Below are positions 8,531 through 15,765 of a stretch of DNA of 61,687 nucleotides, one piece after another. Location: assembly GCA_964354345.1 (NCBI GenBank), contig CAYGZL010000109.1, forward strand, positions 1 through 61,687. The letters are read 5' to 3'. The stretch is from CAYGZL01 sp964354345 (GTDB lineage Bacteria; Chloroflexota; Anaerolineae; Anaerolineales; UBA4823). Each line of letters begins with the position of its first letter. Position 1 is the first letter of the stretch. The position numbers and the translations under genes were made by a program. Below the pieces are notes generated by a model. That model saw nothing but the letters and a program-made list of their open reading frames with translations. It was not told the DNA's origin and did no database searches.

Positions 8531-10213
8531 CTATTTTACATCTGACGAGCAAGAATCAGACCAGTTCTGCTCAATCAAGTATTTCCTTGTATTTAGATTC
8601 CATATTTCAAGCAACCTTTGACGCTCGAAAAGCGGGCCGCGCGTGACCAGGCGAATCTTTTCATAATAAACTGCCAGGTGGGTATTTTGTATTCGATTCT
8701 GCCCGCTTGCCAGTGTTTCCTGGTAACCACAGGGCAGGGACCGTTCGAAATGCCCGATTCGCCAACGAGATACATAATTTGGTGGTAAGCGAGCCAACAA
8801 GGGATCACCCAGTGCGTAAAGATCAATAATGTGGACTCTTGGTCCGCCGAAAAAGCCGATCATCCCCACCGCCTGCACTGGAAGCACCTGCGCAGGTCGC
8901 TCGCGTAATGCACGACCCTGAACCGCCCATTCGAAGCTGGGATTTTCCCCACCCCAAGTAGCCCGCAGCAGTCCCGTACCGCGGTAATAGAATCCGCGTT
9001 CATCGGCGATGCCATCATCGTCATTTACTGACCGGTACGCCGGTTCGTTGACCCGGTAATTGCTTCCGCTCCACAGGTTGGCATGTGGAAGAAGGACATT
9101 TACTAGCACCAATCCCAGATAGGCATATCCCCAGCCGGAATTGAAAGGGGATGGCGGGTGGGGTGGCATCCAGGGTAAGGTTCGTTTAACCGGTAGCGGG
9201 AGTTGCGCCAGGATCGTCAGTGCGGCGATGAAGATCGGGGTGAACATTCGCCCACTCATAAAGTCGCCGCCGATGCGAATCACATAAATCAGGTAAAGCA
9301 GGATGCCCAAACCAATCCAGGTGTGATTGAATTGCCGGGTTTGTGTGGTCTGCCGGACAATGACGATCAGGCTGACCACCACCAGGGTCAGGGTCAAGGG
9401 ATCGCGGAGCAAAGATTGGAGCAGATAGGCGATTCCCTGGGCGACCAGTTCATCCACTGGCACCTGATTGATCAGCTTGGCATAGGCCGTGTTTGGCAAG
9501 GGAAACCCATAGTAGAAGGTAGAGAATGTCATCCACGCCATGACCGGCATTAATCCCACTCCAGCGACCAGCCAGGCTTTCAAGCTCCTGCCTTGCCAGG
9601 CTGCATAAACCAATGCCGGCAAGAAGAGTACTAATAAATCCAGGCGCGTTAACCCGGCAAATCCAGCCAACCAGCTCAGTTGCCCGATGTGCGCTAAGGG
9701 CCATTTCCCGTTATCCTGTGTGTTATTTACCGGATCCAAATAGACCCAGGCAAAAGCCACGATCAACAGGTGGGATAAAGGATTTTCTAATCCGGAAGTC
9801 GAGTAGTCAATGAAGGCTCGTGAACTGATCAAGGCCAGCAGTCCGAATAAGGCCATCCACACGGCGCGGGTGATTTTCCAAACAAATAAGCCGACTGCAA
9901 GACCAGAGATAGCAATGGATAAAAAGAGCGGGGTGAAATACCCTTCATGGGTGATCGCATATACTGCACTGAATAAGAACATCCAGGCCGGGTGCGTGTA
10001 GGATTGGACGCGATCGGCGATATTCCACCTCAGCCCATAGCCATGAACAAAGTTATCCACTGTCCGTAGGGTGATATAAGCATCGTCAGACATCCAGGCT
10101 GTGCGCACGACGACGATCAGGTAAAGTAATAATAACAGGAGGATGCCTGGCTTTAACCAACGCACGGTTCGGGATGCCCTATCAGGGGATGGATTGGTTT
10201 TATGTTCGGTCAT
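8531..10213 (-). CDS. GT-C type integral membrane glycosyltransferase
   Basis: A 560-residue polytopic protein with about ten membrane helices. It opens with a positively charged N-terminus and then the conserved first periplasmic loop SDDAYITLRTVDNFVHGYGL and VQSYTHPAWM. That loop, with its paired acidic residues, is characteristic of GT-C enzymes using polyprenyl-phosphate sugars, particularly those resembling the mycobacterial arabinofuranosyltransferase AftB. The C-terminal 190 residues are predicted to be extracytoplasmic and end in basic and aromatic residues. It would transfer a sugar from a lipid donor to a cell-surface glycan; donor and acceptor are unknown. It is the first gene of a probable three-gene minus-strand unit with the two PARP-like genes. 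Confidence 0.75.
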   Translation of the reverse strand: MTEHKTNPSPDRASRTVRWLKPGILLLLLLYLIVVVRTAWMSDDAYITLRTVDNFVHGYGLRWNIADRVQSYTHPAWMFLFSAVYAITHEGYFTPLFLSIAISGLAVGLFVWKITRAVWMALFGLLALISSRAFIDYSTSGLENPLSHLLIVAFAWVYLDPVNNTQDNGKWPLAHIGQLSWLAGFAGLTRLDLLVLFLPALVYAAWQGRSLKAWLVAGVGLMPVMAWMTFSTFYYGFPLPNTAYAKLINQVPVDELVAQGIAYLLQSLLRDPLTLTLVVVSLIVIVRQTTQTRQFNHTWIGLGILLYLIYVIRIGGDFMSGRMFTPIFIAALTILAQLPLPVKRTLPWMPPHPPSPFNSGWGYAYLGLVLVNVLLPHANLWSGSNYRVNEPAYRSVNDDDGIADERGFYYRGTGLLRATWGGENPSFEWAVQGRALRERPAQVLPVQAVGMIGFFGGPRVHIIDLYALGDPLLARLPPNYVSRWRIGHFERSLPCGYQETLASGQNRIQNTHLAVYYEKIRLVTRGPLFERQRLLEIWNLNTRKYLIEQNWSDSCSSDVK

Positions 10214-10277
10214 TTGTTTTCGCTTCGATTATACTGCTCCAGCTTAATCTCCGATTAAATCCAGGCTTATCTCATGT

Positions 10278-10283
10278 TATAAT
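10278..10283 (+). promoter_or_regulatory. -10 box of the riboflavin importer operon
   Basis: A consensus TATAAT places the expected start of transcription near 10290, just ahead of the first riboswitch helix at 10295. The -35 hexamer at 17-bp spacing (TTAAAT, 10255-10260) is weak. Confidence 0.55.
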
Positions 10284-10292
10284 TAAAGCTAA

Positions 10293-10440
10293 CTAACCTT
10301 CGGGGCAGGGTGAAAGGCAGCCGGCGCAGGCGCCTTGATTCCCGATCGGTGGTAAAGCCCACGAGCAGCAGGTTGAAACGGCTGCATGATCCGGTGTAAC
10401 TCCGGAGCCGACGGTCTAGTCCGGATGAAAGAAGGTTGCT
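10293..10440 (+). ncRNA. FMN riboswitch (RFN element)
   Basis: An mRNA aptamer that binds flavin mononucleotide and switches off riboflavin synthesis or uptake genes. The conserved blocks occur in order: TTCGGGGCAGGGTGAAA (10299-10315), GGTGGTAAAGCCCACGA, GATCCGGTG, GGAGCCGACGGT and AGTCCGGATGAAAGAAGG. Helix P1 is closed by AACCTT (10295-10300) pairing with AAGGTT (10432-10437). An intrinsic terminator follows at 10486-10509, so control is probably by FMN-induced transcription termination ahead of the ABC importer genes. Confidence 0.96.
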
Positions 10441-10485
10441 GCATCTACAGGCAGGATTTAGCTGGCTGTTGGTGTTGCATCTAGC

Positions 10486-10509
10486 CCCGAGATTCTCTCG
10501 GGTTTTTTT
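10486..10509 (+). terminator. Riboswitch-controlled intrinsic terminator
   Basis: A 7-bp stem CCCGAGA/TCTCGGG (10486-10492 with 10496-10502) with a 3-nt loop is followed by seven T. It lies between the FMN aptamer and the first importer gene, the usual position of the expression platform. I could not pick out an unambiguous anti-terminator pairing by eye. Confidence 0.9.
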
Positions 10510-10524
10510 GTTAATCGGATTCCG

Positions 10525-11358
10525 ATGAAAGCGATTATTCAGGAACGAGTTCACTCCCGTATAAAATTATCGCCGAGTGCCCTGTATTTAGCGCCAGTTT
10601 CTATTTTTCTCGCGCTTGTGTTTTGGGAGGGCGCCGCGCGCTGGCTTCCGATCCCGTCCTTTATGCTGCCGCGACCTGGCATTGTTGCCCAACGCTTTAT
10701 CCAGGGGATAGTGGATGGCTCACTCTTATGGCATACCTGGATTACCTTAAGTGAAGTGCTGGCGGGATTGGCCTTAGGACTGACGACTTCGATTACCCTG
10801 GGGTATCTACTGGCGCGCAACCGCACCATCGAGCGGATCCTCTCACCGTATATTGTCGCCAGCCAATCGGTGCCTGTGGTTGCCATTGCTCCATTGCTGG
10901 TGATCTGGTTTGGATCGGGTTTATTTTCAAAGATCCTGGTTTGTGCTTTAATTGTGTTTTTCCCGGTGCTGGTCAACACGATGGTCGGTCTGCGATCAGT
11001 GCCTGAAGATTTACGCGACCTGATGCGTTCATTACAGGCCACCCGTCTGCAAACTTTCCGCTGGTTGGAAATCCCGGCTGCCTTGCCGGTTTTTCTGGGC
11101 GGTTTGCGCATCGGCGCCACACTCTCTGTGATCGGGGCGGTCGTCGGCGAGTTCGTTGGTTCTGATCGCGGTCTCGGCTTCCTGGTCAACCTGGCGCGCG
11201 GCCAGTACGATACACCGCTCGTTTTTGTGGCTGTGTTGACCCTGGTAGCTTTGGCGCTCAGCTTGTATGGTCTGGTGGTGTTGTTTGAGGCGCGCCTGCT
11301 TGCCTGGCGCCAACGACCTGACCAACCCGTCGTGGTTAAAGAAGATATCTCTCGTTGA
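10525..11358 (+). CDS. ribX: ABC transporter permease, probable riboflavin importer RibX
   Basis: A 277-residue inner-membrane permease of the SsuC/TauC/ThiX type (BPD_transp_1) with about six helices. The cytoplasmic coupling loop that contacts the ATPase is visible as LRDLMRSLQATRLQTFRWLEIPAALPVFLGGLRIG. It is the first gene after an FMN riboswitch and is followed by a lipoprotein substrate-binding protein and an ATPase. FMN control of a ThiXYZ-like system is the known signature of the RibXY riboflavin importer described in Chloroflexi, so riboflavin is the most likely substrate rather than sulfonates or thiamine precursors. Its end and the next start are 28 nt apart. The transporter class is certain; substrate specificity rests on the riboswitch. 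Confidence 0.88.
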   Translation: MKAIIQERVHSRIKLSPSALYLAPVSIFLALVFWEGAARWLPIPSFMLPRPGIVAQRFIQGIVDGSLLWHTWITLSEVLAGLALGLTTSITLGYLLARNRTIERILSPYIVASQSVPVVAIAPLLVIWFGSGLFSKILVCALIVFFPVLVNTMVGLRSVPEDLRDLMRSLQATRLQTFRWLEIPAALPVFLGGLRIGATLSVIGAVVGEFVGSDRGLGFLVNLARGQYDTPLVFVAVLTLVALALSLYGLVVLFEARLLAWRQRPDQPVVVKEDISR

Positions 11359-11386
11359 AACCAATTCTAAACCTCAGGAGATAAAC

Positions 11387-12376
11387 ATGTACCGTCGTGC
11401 CATCCTCATCTTCCTAGTACTCTTCCTGGTTGCCTGCCAGGGTGGGGGGAATACTGCTGGTAATCCATCCTCCTCCCCGGCGGCGCTGAAGAAAATCCGC
11501 TTACCAATGGGGTACATACCGAATGTGCAGTATGCACCTTTCTATGTTGCGCTAGATAAAGGGTATTTTATTGAAGCAGGCATAGACCTCGAATTTGATT
11601 ATAAGCTCGAGACGGACGGCGTCGCTCTGGTAGGCGCTGACGAGGTACCGTTCGCGCTTGTCTCAGGTGAGCAGGTTTTACTGGCGCGCGCTCAGAATAT
11701 CCCGGTCGTCTACATCTTTGCCTGGTGGCAAAATTACCCGGTGGCTGTCGCCGCGGTGAAGGAGGCTAATATTCGTCAGCCGGCTGATTTGAAAGGTAAG
11801 AAAATTGGCTTACCGGGACCTTTTGGCGCCAGCTACATCGGTCTGCGCGCGTTGTTGAATGTGGCTGGTTTGAAGGAGCAGGACGTCACGCTGGATTCGA
11901 TCGGGTTCAACCAGGTGGAGGCCTTAGCCGCCGGACAGGAGCAGGCGATCGTGGTGTATGCCAACAACGAGCCGTTCCAACTGCGCGCCCGCGGCTTCGA
12001 GGTTGATGTGATCAAGGTCTCTGATTACGTGCAGCTTGCTTCTAATGGTTTAATCACGAACGAAAAGACAATCGCTGAGCAACCTGACCTGGTCCGGCGA
12101 ATGGTCCAGGCCGCCATACGTGGATTGCAGTTCACCCTCGCCAATCCGGATGATGCTTACGAAATTTGTAAGAAATATGTCGAAGGCCTGGATAAACTCG
12201 ATCAAAACCTGCAGCGTCAAATCTTGGACTCGTCCATCTCGTTCTGGAAAGCAACCCATTTAGGGTTCTCCCAACTGGAGGCCTGGCAGAATATGCAGAA
12301 AGTCCTGCTGGATATGGGTTTGCTCAAGACCCCTCTCGTTTTAGAAAAGGCCTACACGAATGAATTTGTCCCATAA
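11387..12376 (+). CDS. ribY: Riboflavin-binding lipoprotein of ABC importer (RibY-like)
   Basis: A 329-residue extracytoplasmic substrate-binding protein of the NMT1/THI5-like family. It has a lipoprotein signal with lipobox LVAC about 17 residues in, then LPMGYIPNVQYAPFYVALDKGYF, the typical first lobe of this family. The second lobe includes KGKKIGLPGPFGASYIGLR. The start is the ATG at 11387, with CAGGAG ending 6 nt upstream; the same frame extends further back into the permease gene but would bury the signal peptide. THI5-like proteins bind pyrimidine-type ligands, and homologues under FMN riboswitches are assigned to riboflavin. It delivers the ligand to the adjacent permease. Confidence 0.88.
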   Translation: MYRRAILIFLVLFLVACQGGGNTAGNPSSSPAALKKIRLPMGYIPNVQYAPFYVALDKGYFIEAGIDLEFDYKLETDGVALVGADEVPFALVSGEQVLLARAQNIPVVYIFAWWQNYPVAVAAVKEANIRQPADLKGKKIGLPGPFGASYIGLRALLNVAGLKEQDVTLDSIGFNQVEALAAGQEQAIVVYANNEPFQLRARGFEVDVIKVSDYVQLASNGLITNEKTIAEQPDLVRRMVQAAIRGLQFTLANPDDAYEICKKYVEGLDKLDQNLQRQILDSSISFWKATHLGFSQLEAWQNMQKVLLDMGLLKTPLVLEKAYTNEFVP

Positions 12377-12392
12377 TAAATATTAATCATTT

Positions 12393-13196
12393 ATGGCGAC
12401 GATACAGAACCCGATCATGGATAATTCTTCGCCGGTTTTAGTTGTGCATGAGTTGAGTGCAGTTTTCCCAATCAATAATGGGAGTTTGCACGCTTTGGAC
12501 CGCCTCTCTTTTTCAGTTTCCTCACGCCAATTTGTTTGCGTTTTAGGGCCTTCGGGCAGCGGGAAGAGCACCTTATTGCGCATCCTGGCCGGTTTACTTC
12601 CCCCCAGTCAGGGTGAAGTGATCTACCGCGGCCAGCCCTTGAATGGTCCTAATCCAAGTATCGGGTTTATTTTCCAAAAAGCAAACCTGATGCCCTGGAG
12701 GACAGTGTTGGATAATATCCTGCTTCCCTTAGAAGTCGGTCAACGCGTCCAGGTTCACTCTAAGCGGCAGGCGTTGGTCCTGGCACAAGAAATGGTAGAA
12801 TTAGTCGGGCTGCAAGGATTCGAAAAAACCTTGCCGCGTGATCTATCAGGCGGTATGGCGCAGCGCGTGGCGATCGCTCGGGCTCTGGTGTATGACCCGG
12901 AAATGCTATTAATGGATGAGCCATTTGGCTCTCTGGATGCCATGACGCGTGAGCGCATGGGTTTCGAATTATTAAATATCTGGCAGGCGCGCCAAAAAAC
13001 CGTGATTATGGTGACCCATTCGATTACGGAAGCCCTTTTCCTGGCCGATCGGGTGCTTGTGCTCAGCCACCGCCCAGGGCAATTACGGCTGGATTTGCCG
13101 GTGGAGCTGCCCCGACCACGCGATGAAAACATTCGCTACACTGCCGCGTTCGGAAGCCTGGCACGTCAGGTACGGTCTGCCATCGGAGAAATGTAA
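12393..13196 (+). CDS. ribZ: ABC transporter ATP-binding protein of the riboflavin importer
   Basis: A 267-residue ATPase that powers the importer encoded just upstream (16-nt gap). Walker A is GPSGSGKST (residues 52-60), the Q-loop is FIFQKANLMPWR, the signature is LSGGMAQRVAIARA, Walker B is LLMDEPFGSLDA and the H-loop is MVTHSITEA. The pattern, including MPWRTVLDN after the Q-loop, is that of the SsuB/TauB/ThiZ group. The symbol is used by analogy with ThiZ; published RibXY systems do not always include an adjacent ATPase. A second in-frame ATG at 12417 would give an equally plausible start. Confidence 0.85.
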   Translation: MATIQNPIMDNSSPVLVVHELSAVFPINNGSLHALDRLSFSVSSRQFVCVLGPSGSGKSTLLRILAGLLPPSQGEVIYRGQPLNGPNPSIGFIFQKANLMPWRTVLDNILLPLEVGQRVQVHSKRQALVLAQEMVELVGLQGFEKTLPRDLSGGMAQRVAIARALVYDPEMLLMDEPFGSLDAMTRERMGFELLNIWQARQKTVIMVTHSITEALFLADRVLVLSHRPGQLRLDLPVELPRPRDENIRYTAAFGSLARQVRSAIGEM

Positions 13197-13234
13197 TCAT
13201 GGATCAATTCCACAAAGGGATTGATGGAGGAATT

Positions 13235-14203
13235 ATGAGAAATAATTTGGGAAAATTTTTAGTCTGGATGGCATTATTGACTTTGATTTTATTGCCTTTT
13301 GTTCAACCTGTTCATGCACAGGATGCTCTGCAGAACAATAGCTCCGTGACATTCGAATCTATGGAAGTCGATTTTTGGCCCGAATATGACAGTCCGGTGA
13401 TGCTGGTGATTTATCGCATCGTTTTATCCCCCACTCAAGCCTTGCCGGTCGAAATTAAACTTCAGATCCCGGCCCGCGCCGGGGATCCAAATGCCGTGGC
13501 GACCCAGCAAACGGATGGTAATTTGTTAACCCTGGACTTTACTCGCCAGGTAAACGGTGATTGGGCGACCCTGGCGTTCACAGCTCCGACTAAAGAAATT
13601 CAGGTAGAGTATTATGACCCGGCACTCACTCGCCAGGGGAAACAACGCCAGTTTGAATATCGCTGGTTGGGGGATTATGCGGTCAAGGAGTTTATATTTC
13701 AAGTCCAACAACCGACTGGTGCAACCTCGGTAAAAATAACCCCCGTCGTGGATACATCCAGCCTGGGTGGGGACGGTCTGATGTATTATCAGACCAGTTT
13801 GGGATCAGTTGCTGCTGACCAGGCACTGACGATCGCCGTGGAATATCAGAAGGATACGGATATACTGACTACAACCGGGAAGCAAGTCGAACCCATTACA
13901 CCGGCGAGTGAATTAAATTCAGGTCGGAGCTGGATAACCACCGTGCTACCCTGGTTGCTGGGCGCGTTAGGCGTGATATTGATCATCGGCGGTGGTTTAT
14001 GGTATTGGCGATCGGGCATCCAATCATTCCAATCGCCCGTTGCCCGATCCCGGCATAAACCAGCCAGCGATAGATCAGTTCCAGCTGCACCTGAAATGAA
14101 TTCTCCTGACCAACCAACGGTATATTGCCATGAGTGCGGGAATCGCGCCAATACTGGCGATCGTTTTTGTCGGACCTGCGGCGCCCAACTCAGAATTGGC
14201 TAG
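13235..14203 (+). CDS. Secreted beta-rich protein with membrane anchor and C-terminal zinc ribbon
   Basis: A 322-residue protein with no family I recognise. Residues 1-28 form a signal peptide ending VQPVHA, followed by about 200 residues of predicted beta-sandwich, then one strong membrane helix (about 240-262, LLGALGVILIIGGGLWYW). A cytoplasmic tail ends in a zinc ribbon, CHECG-N10-CRTCG. The start chosen is the ATG at 13235, with GGAGG 4 nt upstream; an in-frame ATG at 13199 lies 2 nt after the ribZ-like stop and would extend the protein by 12 residues. It follows the riboflavin importer and may be cotranscribed. A similar double-CxxC tail occurs in the gene at 40002. It overlaps the convergent MFS gene by 14 nt. 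Confidence 0.7.
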   Translation: MRNNLGKFLVWMALLTLILLPFVQPVHAQDALQNNSSVTFESMEVDFWPEYDSPVMLVIYRIVLSPTQALPVEIKLQIPARAGDPNAVATQQTDGNLLTLDFTRQVNGDWATLAFTAPTKEIQVEYYDPALTRQGKQRQFEYRWLGDYAVKEFIFQVQQPTGATSVKITPVVDTSSLGGDGLMYYQTSLGSVAADQALTIAVEYQKDTDILTTTGKQVEPITPASELNSGRSWITTVLPWLLGALGVILIIGGGLWYWRSGIQSFQSPVARSRHKPASDRSVPAAPEMNSPDQPTVYCHECGNRANTGDRFCRTCGAQLRIG

Positions 14204-15662
14204 CTTTCGATTTCCTGACACCCACCAGGCTGACCGTGCTGAGCAGGAATAACACTACAAAACCGCTAAAAATAGCAAAATAGCCTAACCCCGGCGTAAC
14301 ACTGTTGAGGTAGTCGGCGATTGGTCCACCCAGGCCTGTGCCGATCATACCAGCTCCAGCGCCGGCCAGGTTCGAGATGCCCAGGTATCGCCCGGCTTCC
14401 TCACCCGGAGCCAGGCTGGTGCCCAAGGCCCAATTAACTGTGACGAACACACCAGCAGCCAGCCCCAGGATGATCCCGACAGCGTAGATCAATGCCAGGT
14501 TGGGTAGCCAGATCGTCGCCAACAACAAACCGGTGCCAGCGGCGGCCAAAATACCACTGATGCCAATCAGGAGATTGCGTCCCAGCCGGTCGGAAAGCCA
14601 GCCAGCCGGGATAGCGGTGAGAAGTGTGGCTATGCCCACCACCATGATCAGGTTGCTGTTCATTATCGTGGCTACTTCAATCTTGACAGTAAAGGCGTAC
14701 ATCAGGAAAAATGGCGCGAACGCCTGCAAAGATGTAATGGCTGCCAGGAACATCAGGCGATTGACGATCCACCAGGTGAAGGATGATTGACGCCTGGCAT
14801 CTTGTCCCAGGGTGGCCAGCGCCCCAGCCCAGACTCCACTCACTACCGCCACTGCCATAGCCAGGATGCCGCCGATCCCGATGCCCCAGGCCAGGGGTGG
14901 GTTGGGCAGCAACGGCCAGCTTAACATCGCCAGCCTTCCACCCGCGGCAAAGAAAATAACCAGCCCCACCAATCCGCCAACCAGCACACCTGTTACACCG
15001 CCTATCAGGATGCCGACCAGCATACCCAGGACGCGCAGCATGGCAGGACGCATGGGGGTCGTGGGCATCTCCAGCAGGGGTTTTTCTTTCACCAATACCA
15101 TGGTTAACAGCATCGTAACCAATAATCCTGCGCCGGTGACAACCAATCCCCATCCCACCTGTCCCTCGCCTACCAGGCGGGCGACTGTCACTGCTACCAG
15201 GATCAGAGGGAGCAGCTCGAAGATGGATTTCACTGCCGAGGCCTTGCCGTGTTCTTCTTCAGGCACCAGGTCAGGAATTAAACCTTGCAAGGGACCATGC
15301 GATACATTGGCGGAAAATTGTTGGAGCAGAATGACGATCAGGAAGATTGAATAGTTCCAGGATACTCCGATCGCGGCCAGCAAGAGCAGATCAAAGAGTA
15401 CACCAATGAAGATAAACGGGCGGCGCCGGCCGAAACGTGATGTCGAACGGTCGCTGAGCAAACCGAAAGCAGGTTGGACCAGCATGGCGATGATAAGCCC
15501 TGCCGTGCGTACCACACCTAAGGCGGTATTTTTTATTTCTGGGCGGACGAAGGCGTCCACCAGGAAGGGAGTAAAAACATTTCCGATCGCTGTATTGCGA
15601 AAGTTCAAACCCAGCCAGAACAGGTTAATCGAAAGGTAATTTAGCCAATGCCACCGTTTCAT
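14190..15662 (-). CDS. MFS transporter, sugar/cation symporter-like
   Basis: A 490-residue polytopic membrane protein with about twelve helices. The MFS signature between helices 2 and 3 is DRSTSRFGRRRPFIFIG, and a partial repeat in the second half reads LSDRLGRNLLIGISG. The FGRRRP form resembles the SLC45/GPH-like sucrose and glycoside symporters. A longer than usual central region contains Gly/Val-rich helices. The 3' end overlaps the convergent gene at 13235 by 14 nt. The substrate cannot be read from the sequence. Confidence 0.8.
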   Translation of the reverse strand: MKRWHWLNYLSINLFWLGLNFRNTAIGNVFTPFLVDAFVRPEIKNTALGVVRTAGLIIAMLVQPAFGLLSDRSTSRFGRRRPFIFIGVLFDLLLLAAIGVSWNYSIFLIVILLQQFSANVSHGPLQGLIPDLVPEEEHGKASAVKSIFELLPLILVAVTVARLVGEGQVGWGLVVTGAGLLVTMLLTMVLVKEKPLLEMPTTPMRPAMLRVLGMLVGILIGGVTGVLVGGLVGLVIFFAAGGRLAMLSWPLLPNPPLAWGIGIGGILAMAVAVVSGVWAGALATLGQDARRQSSFTWWIVNRLMFLAAITSLQAFAPFFLMYAFTVKIEVATIMNSNLIMVVGIATLLTAIPAGWLSDRLGRNLLIGISGILAAAGTGLLLATIWLPNLALIYAVGIILGLAAGVFVTVNWALGTSLAPGEEAGRYLGISNLAGAGAGMIGTGLGGPIADYLNSVTPGLGYFAIFSGFVVLFLLSTVSLVGVRKSKASQF

Positions 15663-15715
15663 GACGAGTATCAGGTTACAGGGAAATATGTTGTCAGGTA
15701 AAACTGGCTTTTGTT

Positions 15716-15752
15716 AAAAAAAGGATGCACCTCGCAATGAGGTGCATCCTTT
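15716..15752 (-). terminator. Intrinsic terminator of the decaheme cytochrome gene
   Basis: An 11-bp perfect stem (15723-15733 with 15739-15749, GGATGCACCTC/GAGGTGCATCC) with a 5-nt loop is followed on the minus strand by seven T (15716-15722). The ends are A/T-complementary, so it may also act on the opposite strand. Confidence 0.9.
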
Positions 15753-15765
15753 AACAAACGGGAGC

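Noticed and set aside
10267..10554. Minus-strand reading frame of 95 codons across the FMN riboswitch
   Set aside because: It lies entirely over a highly conserved RNA aptamer and terminator on the opposite strand and has a low-quality, repetitive composition.
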